Shown here piece after piece: positions 27,268 through 37,013 of a stretch of DNA of 64,000 nt. The first letter of the stretch is position 1. Each line of letters begins with the position of its first letter. The DNA is from Bacteroidales bacterium (GTDB taxonomy: Bacteria; Bacteroidota; Bacteroidia; Bacteroidales; JACABE01). The translations under genes were made by a program, and so were the position numbers. The stretch lies in NCBI GenBank assembly GCA_023251515.1, contig JAHEYQ010000003.1, forward strand, positions 1 to 64,000. Direction: 5' to 3'. The notes under the pieces were generated by a model, which searched no databases, was not told the origin of the DNA, and saw nothing but the letters and a program-made list of their open reading frames with translations.

Positions 27268-27388
27268 ATAAATACTTGCAAAATAAATTAACATTTTGTA
27301 TCATTCAGTTATACAATACATTGTGCAGATTTGGCTCTCGTAAATGAATTTTTTCTTTTCTTTTTTATCTTTTTATCTTTTTTTAAGC

Positions 27389-27396
27389 TATATTTG
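27389..27396 (+). promoter_or_regulatory. -7 box of the three-gene envelope operon
   Basis: TATATTTG matches TAnnTTTG, 48 bp before the ATG at 27445. A GGAGG ribosome site, unusual among its neighbours, lies 11 bp before that ATG. Confidence 0.5.
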
Positions 27397-27444
27397 TTAA
27401 TTATTTTAAAAACGTATTAAATAAATTTAAATGGAGGAAATATT

Positions 27445-28071
27445 ATGAGAACTTCGAAATTACTTTTTACCGTATTGTTTACATTTGTAGTTACTATGGC
27501 CTTTTGTCAATCATCTATTTATGAGATGAAAGATTTTGCAGTTTACCAAAAAATGCATAAAAAAGTAGCAATTATTCCTGTTGAAATAACCGTAGATATA
27601 AAGAGTACACCCAGAGATATAAGTGTTGATGATATAGATAAACTTCATAAAGACGAATCATTGTTTTTACAGGAATTTTTCTATGCAGTTAATCTAAATG
27701 AAAATGCAGATAAAAGAATGAGTGCAGAAATTCAGGATGTTAGAAAAACAAACGCATTACTTGAAAAAAACAATGTGAATTTTTTCAATATTTCGAAAAT
27801 TTCTAAAGAAGATTTAGCAAAATTTTGTGAAGTAGATGGCATAATTTGTGTTTTTTTCTATAAATCTAATCAGATAGTTAACGAAAAACCACGTAATACA
27901 ATTGATTCAAAAGTCGCTATTTTTGATAAAAATGGCAAATTACTTTGGGAATATTATGATACAATTTTTGCAAGTGGAGATAAAAACATGCTATATCTTG
28001 AAAAAATAGTTTTAGAAAAAGCAGCCAAGAAAAATCCATATCGCAATGAAATTAAGGAAATAAAAAACTAA
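27445..28071 (+). CDS. Exported protein of unknown function
   Basis: This 208-residue protein has a signal peptide (LLFTVLFTFVVTMAFCQ). The mature part starts with a strand carrying KKVAIIPVEITVDI, then helices, then EVDGIICVFFYKSN and a terminal SKVAIFDKNGKLLWEYYD. That order of strands recalls small periplasmic proteins that sit beside envelope lipoproteins, but I do not recognise a named family. A clear GGAGG ribosome site precedes the ATG. It is the first gene of a three-gene operon with a lipoprotein and a DUF5723 barrel protein. Confidence 0.7.
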   Translation: MRTSKLLFTVLFTFVVTMAFCQSSIYEMKDFAVYQKMHKKVAIIPVEITVDIKSTPRDISVDDIDKLHKDESLFLQEFFYAVNLNENADKRMSAEIQDVRKTNALLEKNNVNFFNISKISKEDLAKFCEVDGIICVFFYKSNQIVNEKPRNTIDSKVAIFDKNGKLLWEYYDTIFASGDKNMLYLEKIVLEKAAKKNPYRNEIKEIKN

Positions 28072-28089
28072 TTATTAATTAATTTTATT

Positions 28090-29766
28090 ATGAAAAATCA
28101 AATTTTTTTTAAACCTCGATGGTTTAAAAATAAATTGATATACATTGTATTATTTTGTATTTCAATTGTTTTTATAATTTCATCGTGTGTTAAAGAAGGC
28201 GATTTTGAATTTGATAAATTAGCTGATAATCAGTTTGACCCAACTGTAGCGGCTCCTTTCGTCAATTCAAGACTAATGCTAAAAGATATCCTAAAAGATA
28301 CTTCCGGGATTATTCAGACCGATATTTCAGATAATTCTTTAAAACTGGTATATAATCTGGATAACATGGTATCTGTAATGGCAAAGGATTTGTTTGTAAT
28401 ACCTAATCAGAGTATTCCTATAGATACTTCTAATATTATTCTTATCTCAACCGGACAAACAAGTTATTTTTCTATAACCAAACCTTATTCTTTTAGGTTG
28501 CCTGATACTACTAAAAACCAAAGAGTTGACAGTTTCTTTATTAAAACTGCAATTTTGAAATTGAGCATGAAGACAAATATTAATCATAGTTGGAAAATTA
28601 AAGTTACTTTTCCCGATGTGATAAAACCTAATGGAAGTGCTTTGGTTATCGAGGATTCTATAATTTACACAAATCAGAGTTTACCGGTTATTTTGAATTT
28701 TCAACAAATTAATCTGGCAGGTTGTAAAATCAGATTCAACAATTCTTTTGGGAAAAAGAATGAATTGATAATAAAAATGGAACAATGGGTTTATTCGGAC
28801 GTAAATCCTTATAATAATCCATATTATATCCAACTTTCAGATAATCTAGATAATATTACTTATGATAAATTGATAGGTTATATTGGCCCTTATGATTATA
28901 CGGTGATGGATACCATGAAAATTCAGGACGACCATATTAAAGATTTGTTGGAACATATTAATTTCTATAAGGTGGGAATTAGTGCTGATATTAAAAATTC
29001 TTATGGATTACCTATTAATATTCACATTGATACAATTCTTGCAAAAACAAATTCAGGTAATTATTTGGTAACAAATTTTCCGAATATTTCAAACACTGTA
29101 AGTGTTTTATATCCAAATATAAATCAGTTAGGCCAGAGTATAGCAACTCAGATTCCTTATACAGAAAACCCGTCTTTGATAAATGCAATTAATAAAAAAC
29201 CGAATGAAATTTTGTTTAAAATAACGGGTAAATTGAATCCGAATAGCAATTCTAATATATCTAATTTTGTGATTGATACAAGTAAATTTACAGTTGGTGT
29301 TCATGTTGAGTTACCTTTGGAAGGTAAAGTTGCTGGTTTTGTATTGGAAGATACCATAGGTTTCGATTTGGCATCCAAACTTAAAGATCTGGATGAGGTA
29401 AGTTTTAAAATCAATACATCCAATGCTTTTCCTTTAGATGCTTTTGTTCAGGTTTACTTTGCAAATTCTTTAGGTAAAATTATTGATTCATTAATTATTG
29501 ATGGACAGAATGTTATTCGTTCGGGTGTGGTTAATTCTAATCATATTGTTACAATGCCGACTAATAAAACTACCGACGTTGCTTTATCTGCAGCAAGAGT
29601 TAGGAAAATTGAAAATGAAAATACTCAGAAGCTTATTATTAAAGCAAGATTAACTTCATATAATGGTGGTGCTGATAATGTTAAAATCACCAATGATAAT
29701 TATTTGGATGTTAAGCTGGGTATGAAAGCAAAAGTTATTCTTAAACCGCAAAGTGGAGGGAATTGA
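28090..29766 (+). CDS. Large lipoprotein of unknown function
   Basis: This 558-residue protein has a lipoprotein signal with a positively charged start and a lipobox IISSC (C33 of the ATG chosen). The mature protein is almost all beta, with many NSN-, DTS- and TNF-like turns and repeated strand patterns (DTSKFTVGVHVELPLEGKVA), suggesting several Ig-like or jelly-roll domains on the outer membrane. I do not recognise a family. Its stop codon is 1 bp before the ATG of the DUF5723 gene, whose ribosome site lies inside this coding region, so the two are translationally coupled. Confidence 0.75.
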   Translation: MKNQIFFKPRWFKNKLIYIVLFCISIVFIISSCVKEGDFEFDKLADNQFDPTVAAPFVNSRLMLKDILKDTSGIIQTDISDNSLKLVYNLDNMVSVMAKDLFVIPNQSIPIDTSNIILISTGQTSYFSITKPYSFRLPDTTKNQRVDSFFIKTAILKLSMKTNINHSWKIKVTFPDVIKPNGSALVIEDSIIYTNQSLPVILNFQQINLAGCKIRFNNSFGKKNELIIKMEQWVYSDVNPYNNPYYIQLSDNLDNITYDKLIGYIGPYDYTVMDTMKIQDDHIKDLLEHINFYKVGISADIKNSYGLPINIHIDTILAKTNSGNYLVTNFPNISNTVSVLYPNINQLGQSIATQIPYTENPSLINAINKKPNEILFKITGKLNPNSNSNISNFVIDTSKFTVGVHVELPLEGKVAGFVLEDTIGFDLASKLKDLDEVSFKINTSNAFPLDAFVQVYFANSLGKIIDSLIIDGQNVIRSGVVNSNHIVTMPTNKTTDVALSAARVRKIENENTQKLIIKARLTSYNGGADNVKITNDNYLDVKLGMKAKVILKPQSGGN

Positions 29767-29767
29767 T

Positions 29768-31579
29768 ATGAAGAAGATTCTTACACAATGTTTTTATGCT
29801 GCAATGTTTGTTGTTTATTTCGTTATAGGTAAACAGGTTATTGCCCAGGATGGAAATACCATTTATTTTATGCAGAATATTCCACAATCAAGTTTTAGTA
29901 ATCCTGCTTTAATGCCAAATTGTAAATTCTATCTCGGACTACCCGGTATTTCATCTTTGCAATTTAATTTGGATAACAGTGGTTTTTCTTATAACAATGT
30001 GTTTACAAGACGTGCTGATGATTCATTAATTATTGATAAGGATAAACTTTTAGCTTCTTTATCAGACAAAAATAAATTGTCGTATGATATGTCTGAGCAA
30101 ATTTTTGCAATGGGTTTCAGGGCTAAAAGAAGTTATTTTTCATTAAGTGTTAACAGTAAAATTTCAGCTAACTTCAATTATACCAAAGATTTTATGACAT
30201 TTCTTCTGAAAGGTAATGCCGAATTTATTGGAAAAGATATTGATTTGAGTGGCTCAAAATTAGAGGCTAATACTTATTCGGAAATTGCTTTGGGTTATGC
30301 TCGTGAATTTGGCAAAAAATTTACTTTTGGTTTGCGTGTTAAGTATTTGGTTGGAGTTGTGAATGTTTATACCGAAAGATCTAATATTAAGATATATACA
30401 GATCCGGATAATTATCAAATCAGAGCTACTTCTGATGTGCTCATACATTCCTCTTCTCCTTTTGATAGTTTGAAAAATTTTGATGAACAAGCAAAAAATA
30501 TCAAATGGAAAAACATGATGGATAACAATGGTTTTGCCTTCGATTTTGGTGGAGAATTCAGATTGAATAAACGCTGGGCAGTTGGTGCAAGTTTAATAGA
30601 TTTGGGTTCAATTAACTGGAAATCAGATTTGCGTGATTATCGTACAAAAAACCCGAATCAATCATTTACCTTTTCAGGTTTAGATATCAATGAAGCTTTT
30701 AAAGGAGGCAAATTAGATACAACAGTTATAAATAATTTAATAGATACTTTAAAAGAAACAGTTGGAATCGGAGAATATCAAGGGGTTTCATATAAAGCAC
30801 CTTTGAAAACAAAACTATATTTGAGTGCATCGTTTGCTTTAAACAGCAAAAACCGTTTTGGCTTTCTGATGCGAAATGAATTTACAAATGGAGATATAAA
30901 TACCATGTTTAGTGTTTCTTACAATACGAATATAGGTCGAAACTTTGCAATTACATTAAGTAATACTTTTGTTTCGGGAAATATGTTTAATCCTGGCGGT
31001 GGTTTTACATTCAACTTTGGCCCATTGCAATTATATATTATTGGTGATCATTTCTCATCTGTATATGCAGCTGATTTAAAAAATGTTGGATTGCATTTTG
31101 GTATGAATCTGATTTTTGGAAAAACAAAACAAGGGTATCGTTATCAAAAGCCGAAATATGTTGAAATTGAGGAAGAAAGACCTCGTAAAAAACGTATTTT
31201 ACCTATAATAGCGGATAGTATTATTGTTATTGATACTGTTATTCCAGTTTTTGATTCAGTTAAAACAGAATTATTGCCAGTAAAAAATGATACAGTTTTG
31301 CAAATTGTTGCTGATTCAATAAAACTTATTGATAGTGTTAAGGTTGAGGTTAAGCCTGCTGATACTTTAAAAATTGAGGTGAAAGATACAAATCCTCCAA
31401 TAATTAAAAAGGAAGAGATTGTACCTCAAAAAGGAGTAAAAGTACCTGGTAAACCAAAGACTATTCCTAAAAAACCAGCGGCAATTGCTCCGAAAAAAAT
31501 CAATCCGCAACAAAGTAAACCTGCTGTTAAAAAACCAGCTGCAGCAGCAAAGCCAACTTTGAAGCCTGTTAAAAAATAG
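29768..31579 (+). CDS. DUF5723-family outer-membrane protein with Lys/Pro-rich tail
   Basis: This 603-residue protein starts at the ATG 29768, preceded by GGAGGG; a GTG 15 bp upstream lies in the ribosome site and is rejected. A signal peptide (ending YFVIGKQVIAQ) leads to the DUF5723 pattern: YFMQNIPQSSFSNPALMPN, then amphipathic strands typical of a FadL/PorV-like barrel, to about residue 465. The remaining 130 or so residues are low-complexity, with Asp/Val-rich repeats and a Lys-Pro-Ala tail (KPAVKKPAAAAKPTLKP) that may cross the periplasm or bind peptidoglycan. It is the last gene of the three-gene envelope operon. Confidence 0.85.
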   Translation: MKKILTQCFYAAMFVVYFVIGKQVIAQDGNTIYFMQNIPQSSFSNPALMPNCKFYLGLPGISSLQFNLDNSGFSYNNVFTRRADDSLIIDKDKLLASLSDKNKLSYDMSEQIFAMGFRAKRSYFSLSVNSKISANFNYTKDFMTFLLKGNAEFIGKDIDLSGSKLEANTYSEIALGYAREFGKKFTFGLRVKYLVGVVNVYTERSNIKIYTDPDNYQIRATSDVLIHSSSPFDSLKNFDEQAKNIKWKNMMDNNGFAFDFGGEFRLNKRWAVGASLIDLGSINWKSDLRDYRTKNPNQSFTFSGLDINEAFKGGKLDTTVINNLIDTLKETVGIGEYQGVSYKAPLKTKLYLSASFALNSKNRFGFLMRNEFTNGDINTMFSVSYNTNIGRNFAITLSNTFVSGNMFNPGGGFTFNFGPLQLYIIGDHFSSVYAADLKNVGLHFGMNLIFGKTKQGYRYQKPKYVEIEEERPRKKRILPIIADSIIVIDTVIPVFDSVKTELLPVKNDTVLQIVADSIKLIDSVKVEVKPADTLKIEVKDTNPPIIKKEEIVPQKGVKVPGKPKTIPKKPAAIAPKKINPQQSKPAVKKPAAAAKPTLKPVKK

Positions 31580-31583
31580 AAAT

Positions 31584-31615
31584 AAAAAAAGCGAGATTTT
31601 ATTCTCGCTTTTTTT
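31584..31615. terminator. Bidirectional terminator between DUF5723 gene and gcvT
   Basis: AAAAAGCGAGA pairs with TCTCGCTTTTT around a 6-nt loop, with A and T runs that serve both converging genes. Confidence 0.88.
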
Positions 31616-31637
31616 ATACCTGAAATCTACTTAAAAA

Positions 31638-32741
31638 CTATCCTTTGTAAAATGGAAATTTTACAACCTTAGCTTTTAATAGTTTTTCACGAATTTTAAT
31701 AAATAATTCAGTGTCATTTTTTGCAAAAGGAGTATTTACATAGCCCATACCAATATTATTCCCTAAAGAAGGAGCCATAGTACCTGAAGTAACTTCACCT
31801 ATTACATTTCCTTCTGCATCGCAAATTTCATAATGCTGACGAGGAATACCTCTGTCAATCATTTCAAAACCAATCAATTTGTGTTTTATACCATTCTTTT
31901 TCTGATCTGCCAGATAATCTTTATCAATAAAGTTTTTAGCCTCAGTGAATTTTGTAATCCAACCTAAGCCAGCTTCAATTGGTGAAGTGGTGTCATTAAT
32001 ATCATTGCCATATAAGCAGAAGCCCATTTCTAAACGTAAAGTATCTCTTGCACCTAAGCCAATTGGTTTAATGCCAAATTCTTCTCCGGCTTCAAAAACT
32101 GCTTTCCAGATTTTGTCTGCATCTTCGTTTGCCATATATATTTCGCAACCACCTGATCCTGTATAACCTGTAGTTGAAAATATTACATCTTTAACACCTG
32201 CAAAATCAAGTTTTTTAAATGTGTAATATTCCATATCTTCTACAGATGTATTTGTAAGTTTTTGCATTGCTTTCAAAGCTAATGGTCCCTGAATTGCCAA
32301 TTGTGCAATTTCATCAGATGCATTGTAAATTTCTTTTCCAATTTCCAAACCCATTACTTCAGCTTGTTTTGTACACCATGCCCAATCTTTTTCAATGTTA
32401 GCAGCATTTACAACCAATAAATAGGTTTCTTCATTGATTCTGTAAACCAGTAAATCATCAACAATTCCACCTTTCCCATTTGGGAAACAAGAATATTGAA
32501 CTTTTCCATCAAATAAAGCAGCTACATCATTTGAGGTAACTTTTTGAACAAAGTCGAAAGCTTTTGGTCCTTTTACCCAAAATTCACCCATATGCGAAAC
32601 ATCAAATACTCCTAATGCCTTTCTAACTGTATGATGTTCTGCGACTAATCCTTCGTATTGTACCGGCATATTGTAACCTGCAAATGGCACCATTTTAGCT
32701 CCCATTTCGATGTGAAACTTTGTAAATGCTGTATTTTTCAT
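31638..32741 (-). CDS. gcvT: Aminomethyltransferase, T-protein of glycine cleavage
   Basis: GcvT transfers the methylene group from aminomethyl-lipoyl H-protein to tetrahydrofolate, releasing ammonia. The 367-residue length is normal. Visible landmarks are [20 protein letters not shown] near the N terminus, [15 protein letters not shown] in the folate-binding region, and [20 protein letters not shown] with the catalytic region that follows. The remaining cleavage genes gcvH and gcvP are not in this window, as is common in Bacteroidota. No glycine riboswitch was recognised upstream. It is monocistronic. Confidence 0.96.
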   Translation of the reverse strand: MKNTAFTKFHIEMGAKMVPFAGYNMPVQYEGLVAEHHTVRKALGVFDVSHMGEFWVKGPKAFDFVQKVTSNDVAALFDGKVQYSCFPNGKGGIVDDLLVYRINEETYLLVVNAANIEKDWAWCTKQAEVMGLEIGKEIYNASDEIAQLAIQGPLALKAMQKLTNTSVEDMEYYTFKKLDFAGVKDVIFSTTGYTGSGGCEIYMANEDADKIWKAVFEAGEEFGIKPIGLGARDTLRLEMGFCLYGNDINDTTSPIEAGLGWITKFTEAKNFIDKDYLADQKKNGIKHKLIGFEMIDRGIPRQHYEICDAEGNVIGEVTSGTMAPSLGNNIGMGYVNTPFAKNDTELFIKIREKLLKAKVVKFPFYKG

Positions 32742-32781
32742 TATTTTAAATTTAATTATTAAACAATATTATTTAAGCTAA

Positions 32782-32789
32782 CAAAAGTA
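32782..32789 (-). promoter_or_regulatory. -7 box of gcvT
   Basis: TACTTTTG on the minus strand matches TAnnTTTG, 41 bp before the ATG. Confidence 0.5.
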
Positions 32790-32890
32790 TAAAATATTCT
32801 CCAATCTGTAATTAAAAAATCCTAAATTTTGAGGATTGAAACTTTTAATTGTGTTTTTAAAATATTGGTTTCTTTTGAATTTTTTTTAAC

Positions 32891-32924
32891 TTTGCTAATA
32901 TATCAAAAAAAATGTGTAAGTTTG
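32891..32924 (+). promoter_or_regulatory. Promoter of aroC
   Basis: TTTG (32891-32894) is followed after 22 bp by TAAGTTTG (32917-32924), 44 bp before the aroC ATG. An overlapping alternative -7 box, TAACTTTG, lies at 32887-32894. Confidence 0.5.
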
Positions 32925-32968
32925 AAGCTTAACTTTTGAGTTTTTAGATTTTAGCAAAAAATAAGTTT

Positions 32969-34027
32969 ATGGCAGGTAATACTTTTGGTAAAATATTTCA
33001 ACTTACCACTTTTGGTGAATCGCATGGAGTTGGTATTGGAGGCATAATTGATGGTTGTCCATCTGATTTGGAAATTGATTTAGAATTCATTCAGAATGAG
33101 TTGTCAAGACGACGTCCCGGGCAATCTAATTATACAACAAAGCGGAATGAAGTAGATAAAGTAGACTTTTTATCAGGAATTTTTAATGGAAAAACTACAG
33201 GAGCTCCAATTGCTTTTCTTGTTAGAAATACAAATCATCAATCTTCTGATTATGAACATTTGGCAGATGCTTTTCGTCCTTCACATGCAGATTTTACCTA
33301 TTATTTAAAATATGGAAATTACGATTTCAGAGGTGGGGGTAGGGCATCTGCTCGTGAAACCATTGCCAGAGTTATCGGAGGTGCTTTTGCTAAACAAATT
33401 CTTCGTAAAGAAAATATTTCATTTAAAGCTTATGTAACTCAGATTGGAGATATTATTGCCTCAGATTTTAGTGATACTTCTTCGGAAAGTATTGAAAATA
33501 ACCCTTTAAGGTGTCCTGATAAGAATGCAACAATCCAGATGATGAATCTGATAAATAAAACGGCAGAAAATGGGGATAGTTTGGGTGGTGTAATTTATTG
33601 TTTGATAAAGAATTGTCCGATAGGACTTGGGGAACCTGTTTTTGATAAACTTCAGGCAGATCTGGCAAAAGCGATGCTTAGTATTAATGCCGTCAAAGGA
33701 TTTGAATATGGAAGTGGTTTTGAAGCTGCTAAAATGTTTGGTAGTCAGCATAATGATTTGTTTAATACCGATTTTTCCACAAAAACAAATTATTCAGGTG
33801 GAATACAAGGCGGAATCTCAAACGGAGGAGATATTTATTTTAGATTGGCATTTAAACCAGTATCTACAATTATGCAAACTCAGCAAAGTGTCGATAAATC
33901 AGGCAATATAATTTCACTTGAAGCAAGAGGCAGACATGATGTTTGTATTGTTCCGCGTGCTGTTCCTATTGTTGAAGCAATGGCTGCTTTGGTAATTGTT
34001 GATCATTGGCTCAAGTTTAAAAAGTGA
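32969..34027 (+). CDS. aroC: Chorismate synthase
   Basis: AroC makes chorismate from EPSP, the last step of the shikimate pathway, with reduced FMN. The 352-residue protein shows the signatures [17 protein letters not shown] near the N terminus, [40 protein letters not shown] and, near the end, [20 protein letters not shown]. The length is typical. It stands alone as the only aromatic amino-acid gene here and is followed, 112 bp later, by an FKBP gene with its own promoter. Confidence 0.97.
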   Translation: MAGNTFGKIFQLTTFGESHGVGIGGIIDGCPSDLEIDLEFIQNELSRRRPGQSNYTTKRNEVDKVDFLSGIFNGKTTGAPIAFLVRNTNHQSSDYEHLADAFRPSHADFTYYLKYGNYDFRGGGRASARETIARVIGGAFAKQILRKENISFKAYVTQIGDIIASDFSDTSSESIENNPLRCPDKNATIQMMNLINKTAENGDSLGGVIYCLIKNCPIGLGEPVFDKLQADLAKAMLSINAVKGFEYGSGFEAAKMFGSQHNDLFNTDFSTKTNYSGGIQGGISNGGDIYFRLAFKPVSTIMQTQQSVDKSGNIISLEARGRHDVCIVPRAVPIVEAMAALVIVDHWLKFKK

Positions 34028-34103
34028 AGTTATAAGGATTTTGAAATTTATTAAATTATGTTAAATCTAAAATTACTTCATTCTACTGTATCATAAAATC
34101 TTA

Positions 34104-34111
34104 TATATTTG
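34104..34111 (+). promoter_or_regulatory. -7 box of the FKBP gene
   Basis: TATATTTG matches TAnnTTTG, 28 bp before the ATG at 34140. Confidence 0.5.
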
Positions 34112-34139
34112 TCGAATAATTTAAAATTCCATTTTAATA

Positions 34140-34853
34140 ATGAAAAAATTAATAATCACTTTTTTTACTTTAAGTATATTGCTAACAGTTAATGTATTAG
34201 CTCAAAAAAACAAATCAATTAAATTAATAACTACAGCTGATAGTATTAGCTATTTAATTGGTTCAGACATTGGTCATAATCTGATGAATGGTGGTATTGA
34301 ATTTACACCTGAATTACTTTCAAGAGGTATTGAAGATGCAAAATCAAATACAGATACATTGATAATCAGTAAACAAAAGAAAGATGAAATTTTAAACAGA
34401 TGGCAACAAGAAAGAATGAAAAAACAACAATCTGAACAATCAAAAAAGTCTGAAGTTGCAAAAAAAGCTGGTGCTCAATTTCTTGCATTAAATAAAAGTG
34501 CACAAGGCGTAAAAGAATTACCAAGCGGATTGCAATACAAAGTTGTAAAAGAAGGAAGTGGTTTACACCCAAAAGCAACTGATAAAGTTAAAGTACATTA
34601 TCACGGTACTTTAACTGACGGAACTGTTTTCGATTCTTCTGTTGAAAGAGGTGAACCAATTTCTTTTGGATTAAATCAAGTAATTCCAGGTTGGACAGAA
34701 GGTGTTCAGTTAATGACACCAGGTTCAAAATATATTTTCTATATTCCTGCTAATCTGGCTTATGGTGATAGAGAAATGGGTAAAATACCTGCCGGTTCTA
34801 CTTTAATTTTTGAAGTTGAATTGTTCTCAATTGAACCTGCTGAAACAAAATAA
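34140..34853 (+). CDS. Exported FKBP-type peptidyl-prolyl isomerase
   Basis: This 237-residue protein should catalyse proline isomerisation in the periplasm. A signal peptide (MKKLIITFFTLSILLTVNVLA) is followed by an FKBP-type N-terminal helical dimerisation region (DSISYLIGSDIGHNLM, then helices rich in KKQQSEQ). The FKBP fold covers about residues 130-235: VKVHYHGTLTDGTVFDSS, FGLNQVIPGWTEGVQLM, YIFYIPANLAYGD and STLIFEVELFSIE. The layout is that of MIP/FkpA proteins. It is flanked by its own promoter and terminator. Confidence 0.94.
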   Translation: MKKLIITFFTLSILLTVNVLAQKNKSIKLITTADSISYLIGSDIGHNLMNGGIEFTPELLSRGIEDAKSNTDTLIISKQKKDEILNRWQQERMKKQQSEQSKKSEVAKKAGAQFLALNKSAQGVKELPSGLQYKVVKEGSGLHPKATDKVKVHYHGTLTDGTVFDSSVERGEPISFGLNQVIPGWTEGVQLMTPGSKYIFYIPANLAYGDREMGKIPAGSTLIFEVELFSIEPAETK

Positions 34854-34882
34854 GTTTTTACTATACACACATTAAGTATTTG

Positions 34883-34911
34883 AAGTCTCCTTTTTTGGGA
34901 GACTTTTTTTA
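34883..34911 (+). terminator. Terminator after the FKBP gene
   Basis: An 8-bp stem AAGTCTCC (34883-34890) with GGAGACTT (34898-34905), then a T run. An upstream start for thiF would lie inside it, which argues for the ATG at 34934. Confidence 0.88.
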
Positions 34912-34917
34912 TATTTG
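34910..34917 (+). promoter_or_regulatory. -7 box of thiF-thiS
   Basis: TATATTTG, overlapping the terminator tail and 16 bp before the ATG at 34934, matches TAnnTTTG. Confidence 0.5.
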
Positions 34918-34933
34918 CAAAAACATTATTAAT

Positions 34934-35503
34934 ATGTTAGAACAAATTAAAAACAAGATTGTTGGTATTGCTGGTTGTGGTGGATTAGGCTCTAATTGTG
35001 CGATAGCACTTGCCCGCATAGGTGTTGGTAAATTAATAATTGCTGATTTTGATATTGTTTCTAAATCAAATCTGAACAGACAATATTTTTTTATAAACCA
35101 AATAGGAATGCCAAAAGTTGATGCATTGCTAAATAATATAAGTAATGTAAGTGCAGAAGTTGTTGTAGAAAAGCACTTTATAAAGCTCAATCAATTTAAT
35201 ATTCCAGATATCTTCAAAAATTGTGATATAATTGTTGAAGCTTTTGATTTGTCTGTAATGAAACAAATGATAATTGAAACGGTAATGTCAGTAATGCCCG
35301 ATAAATATATAGTTTCAGGTTCAGGAATGGCAGGTTGGGGGAATAATAATTCATTGAAAACCATCAATTATGATAAACTCTATATTTGTGGTGATTTTAT
35401 TTCTGAAATTTCAGAAACTTTGCCACCTCTTGCCCCAAGAGTTGGTGTTGTTGCCAATATGCAGGCAAATCAGGTGTTGGAGATATTAATGAATCTAAAA
35501 TAA
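34934..35503 (+). CDS. thiF: ThiF-family sulfur-carrier-protein adenylyltransferase
   Basis: ThiF activates the C-terminal glycine of a ThiS-type carrier with ATP, so that sulfur can be loaded for thiazole synthesis. From ATG 34934 the protein has 189 residues, the short ThiF form. It shows the nucleotide-binding GIAGCGGLGSNCAI, the acidic IIADFDIVSKSNLNRQYFF, and a C-terminal ETLPPLAPRVGVVANMQANQ. The zinc-binding CxxC pairs of long ThiF/MoeB proteins are not visible. An upstream start at 34880 would fall in a terminator and is rejected. A ThiS-like gene follows after 70 bp. Confidence 0.88.
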   Translation: MLEQIKNKIVGIAGCGGLGSNCAIALARIGVGKLIIADFDIVSKSNLNRQYFFINQIGMPKVDALLNNISNVSAEVVVEKHFIKLNQFNIPDIFKNCDIIVEAFDLSVMKQMIIETVMSVMPDKYIVSGSGMAGWGNNNSLKTINYDKLYICGDFISEISETLPPLAPRVGVVANMQANQVLEILMNLK

Positions 35504-35573
35504 TTTGATAATGTTTAATAAAATTATAATCAATAAGATTTGTATTTTGATATTTTAATAAATTTTAATAAAA

Positions 35574-35777
35574 ATGAATATTATTTTAAATAATAATCCG
35601 GAAAGTTTTGATAAAGATGAAATGAGTATTTCTGAAATACTTGTTAGTAAGAATTATGTTTTCAAGATGTTAGTAATTAAAGTGAATGATAAAATTATCA
35701 GAAAGAATGAATACGAAACTGCCATTGTAAAAGATGGTGATCATGTCGTAATATTGCATCTAGTTAGCGGTGGCTAA
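35574..35777 (+). CDS. thiS: ThiS-type sulfur carrier protein
   Basis: This 67-residue protein has the size of ThiS and ends in LVSGG, the glycine pair that is adenylated and then thiocarboxylated. It begins with a beta strand (MNIILNNNPESF) and has ATAIVKDGDHVVILHLVSGG-like terminal geometry, here AIVKDGDHVVILHLVSGG, typical of the ubiquitin-like fold. It follows thiF closely, forming a two-gene pair. No thiG, thiH, thiC or thiE gene lies near it, so the pair may supply thiazole genes elsewhere or another sulfur pathway. Confidence 0.88.
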   Translation: MNIILNNNPESFDKDEMSISEILVSKNYVFKMLVIKVNDKIIRKNEYETAIVKDGDHVVILHLVSGG

Positions 35778-35836
35778 ATTATATGTTCATAAAATGTTAA
35801 AAATCAATATATATTTTTTTGTGTTTTGCAATTTCG

Positions 35837-35844
35837 TAATTTTG
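35837..35844 (+). promoter_or_regulatory. -7 box of the DUF4249-like gene
   Basis: TAATTTTG matches TAnnTTTG, 24 bp before the ATG at 35869. Confidence 0.45.
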
Positions 35845-35868
35845 TAAATCATATTTATTTAAAATACA

Positions 35869-36843
35869 ATGTCTAAGCTTTTTAATTTAACACTCTTAAT
35901 ATCATTTGTTTGCTTGTTTTCATCTTGCGAAACTGATTTTAATCCAAATGCAGAATATCAGGATATTACAGTAGTTTACGGATTATTAAATCAAAATGAT
36001 AGTATTTCATATATTAAAGTCAATAAAGCTTTTTTGGGCGATCAGAATGCATATGTTATGGCACAATATGAAGATTCAAGCAGCTATGGCAATAATGTTG
36101 AGGTTAAAATTCAGGAAGTTGGGACTAATAAAACATTTGTATTCGACACAACCACAGTATATAATAAAGAAGCTGGAATATTTTATTCTCCAAAGCAAGT
36201 TTTGTATAAATGTGTAACTTATAAGCAGCTTATTGTTGGTAATGAATATAAAATGACGATTAGAAACAAGAAAACAGGTAAATTAATTTCATCTTCCACT
36301 CAGTTAATCAGTCCCTTTAGTATTATGAATTTATTTAATGGTGGATATTTTAATTTGCCAACAACTGGCAAGAAGGTAATCGAATGGAAATCAACAAAGT
36401 ATGGTAAAGCTTATCAGTTTAATTTACGGTTTAATTATTTTGAAAACGGAACTCCTAAATATCTTGATATGGTATTTCCTGTAACAAAATCAAAAGATGT
36501 AAGTGGGGGAGAATTAATGAGGGTAGAATTTACAAGTTCTTATTTTTTCAAAACATTACAATCACATATACCGATAATTCAGGGAGTTGTTAGAAATGTT
36601 GGCAAAATAGAGTTGAAGGTTTCTGTAGCTGCCGATGAATTCAGTACTTATTTGGATATAAATTCACCATCAGGAAGTATTGTTCAGGTTCGTCCCGAAT
36701 ATACCAATATTGCTAATGGAATTGGCATATTTTCTGCAAGATATGATAATTCTGTTGATAATCCTTGTCGCCTCGAATTAGGTAGTAAAACCAATGATAG
36801 TTTAAAATTTGGACAATATACCCAGGAATTGGGATTTCAATAA
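35869..36843 (+). CDS. Lipoprotein, DUF4249-like
   Basis: This 324-residue protein has a lipoprotein signal (LLISFVCLFSSC, cysteine at 20). The sequence after it (ETDFNPNAEYQDITVVYGLL, then NQNDSISYIKVNKAFLG) and later beta-rich segments resemble DUF4249 lipoproteins of Bacteroidota, which often sit beside TonB-dependent receptors. No receptor is present here. The function is unknown and the family call is tentative. It is monocistronic, with about 256 bp of upstream sequence separating it from tig. Confidence 0.65.
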   Translation: MSKLFNLTLLISFVCLFSSCETDFNPNAEYQDITVVYGLLNQNDSISYIKVNKAFLGDQNAYVMAQYEDSSSYGNNVEVKIQEVGTNKTFVFDTTTVYNKEAGIFYSPKQVLYKCVTYKQLIVGNEYKMTIRNKKTGKLISSSTQLISPFSIMNLFNGGYFNLPTTGKKVIEWKSTKYGKAYQFNLRFNYFENGTPKYLDMVFPVTKSKDVSGGELMRVEFTSSYFFKTLQSHIPIIQGVVRNVGKIELKVSVAADEFSTYLDINSPSGSIVQVRPEYTNIANGIGIFSARYDNSVDNPCRLELGSKTNDSLKFGQYTQELGFQ

Positions 36844-37013
36844 TATATGAATTGATATTTAATTTTTTGTGTTCAAAATTCAATATTTTTATTTAATTTT
36901 GCAGCCTTAATTTAGAAAATGCAATTATCTTAATTGTCAATGAATTAATATATTAAATACTTACAATGTTTTTGATTGTAATAGCTTTATAATAATAAAA
37001 AAATATCATATGA

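Noticed and set aside
32742..32968. Glycine riboswitch upstream of gcvT
   Set aside because: The gap is AT-rich with promoter boxes only, and no conserved riboswitch core is seen.
34880..34933. Extended ThiF N terminus from 34880
   Set aside because: The extension lies in the FKBP terminator and the -7 box. ThiF homology begins after the ATG at 34934.
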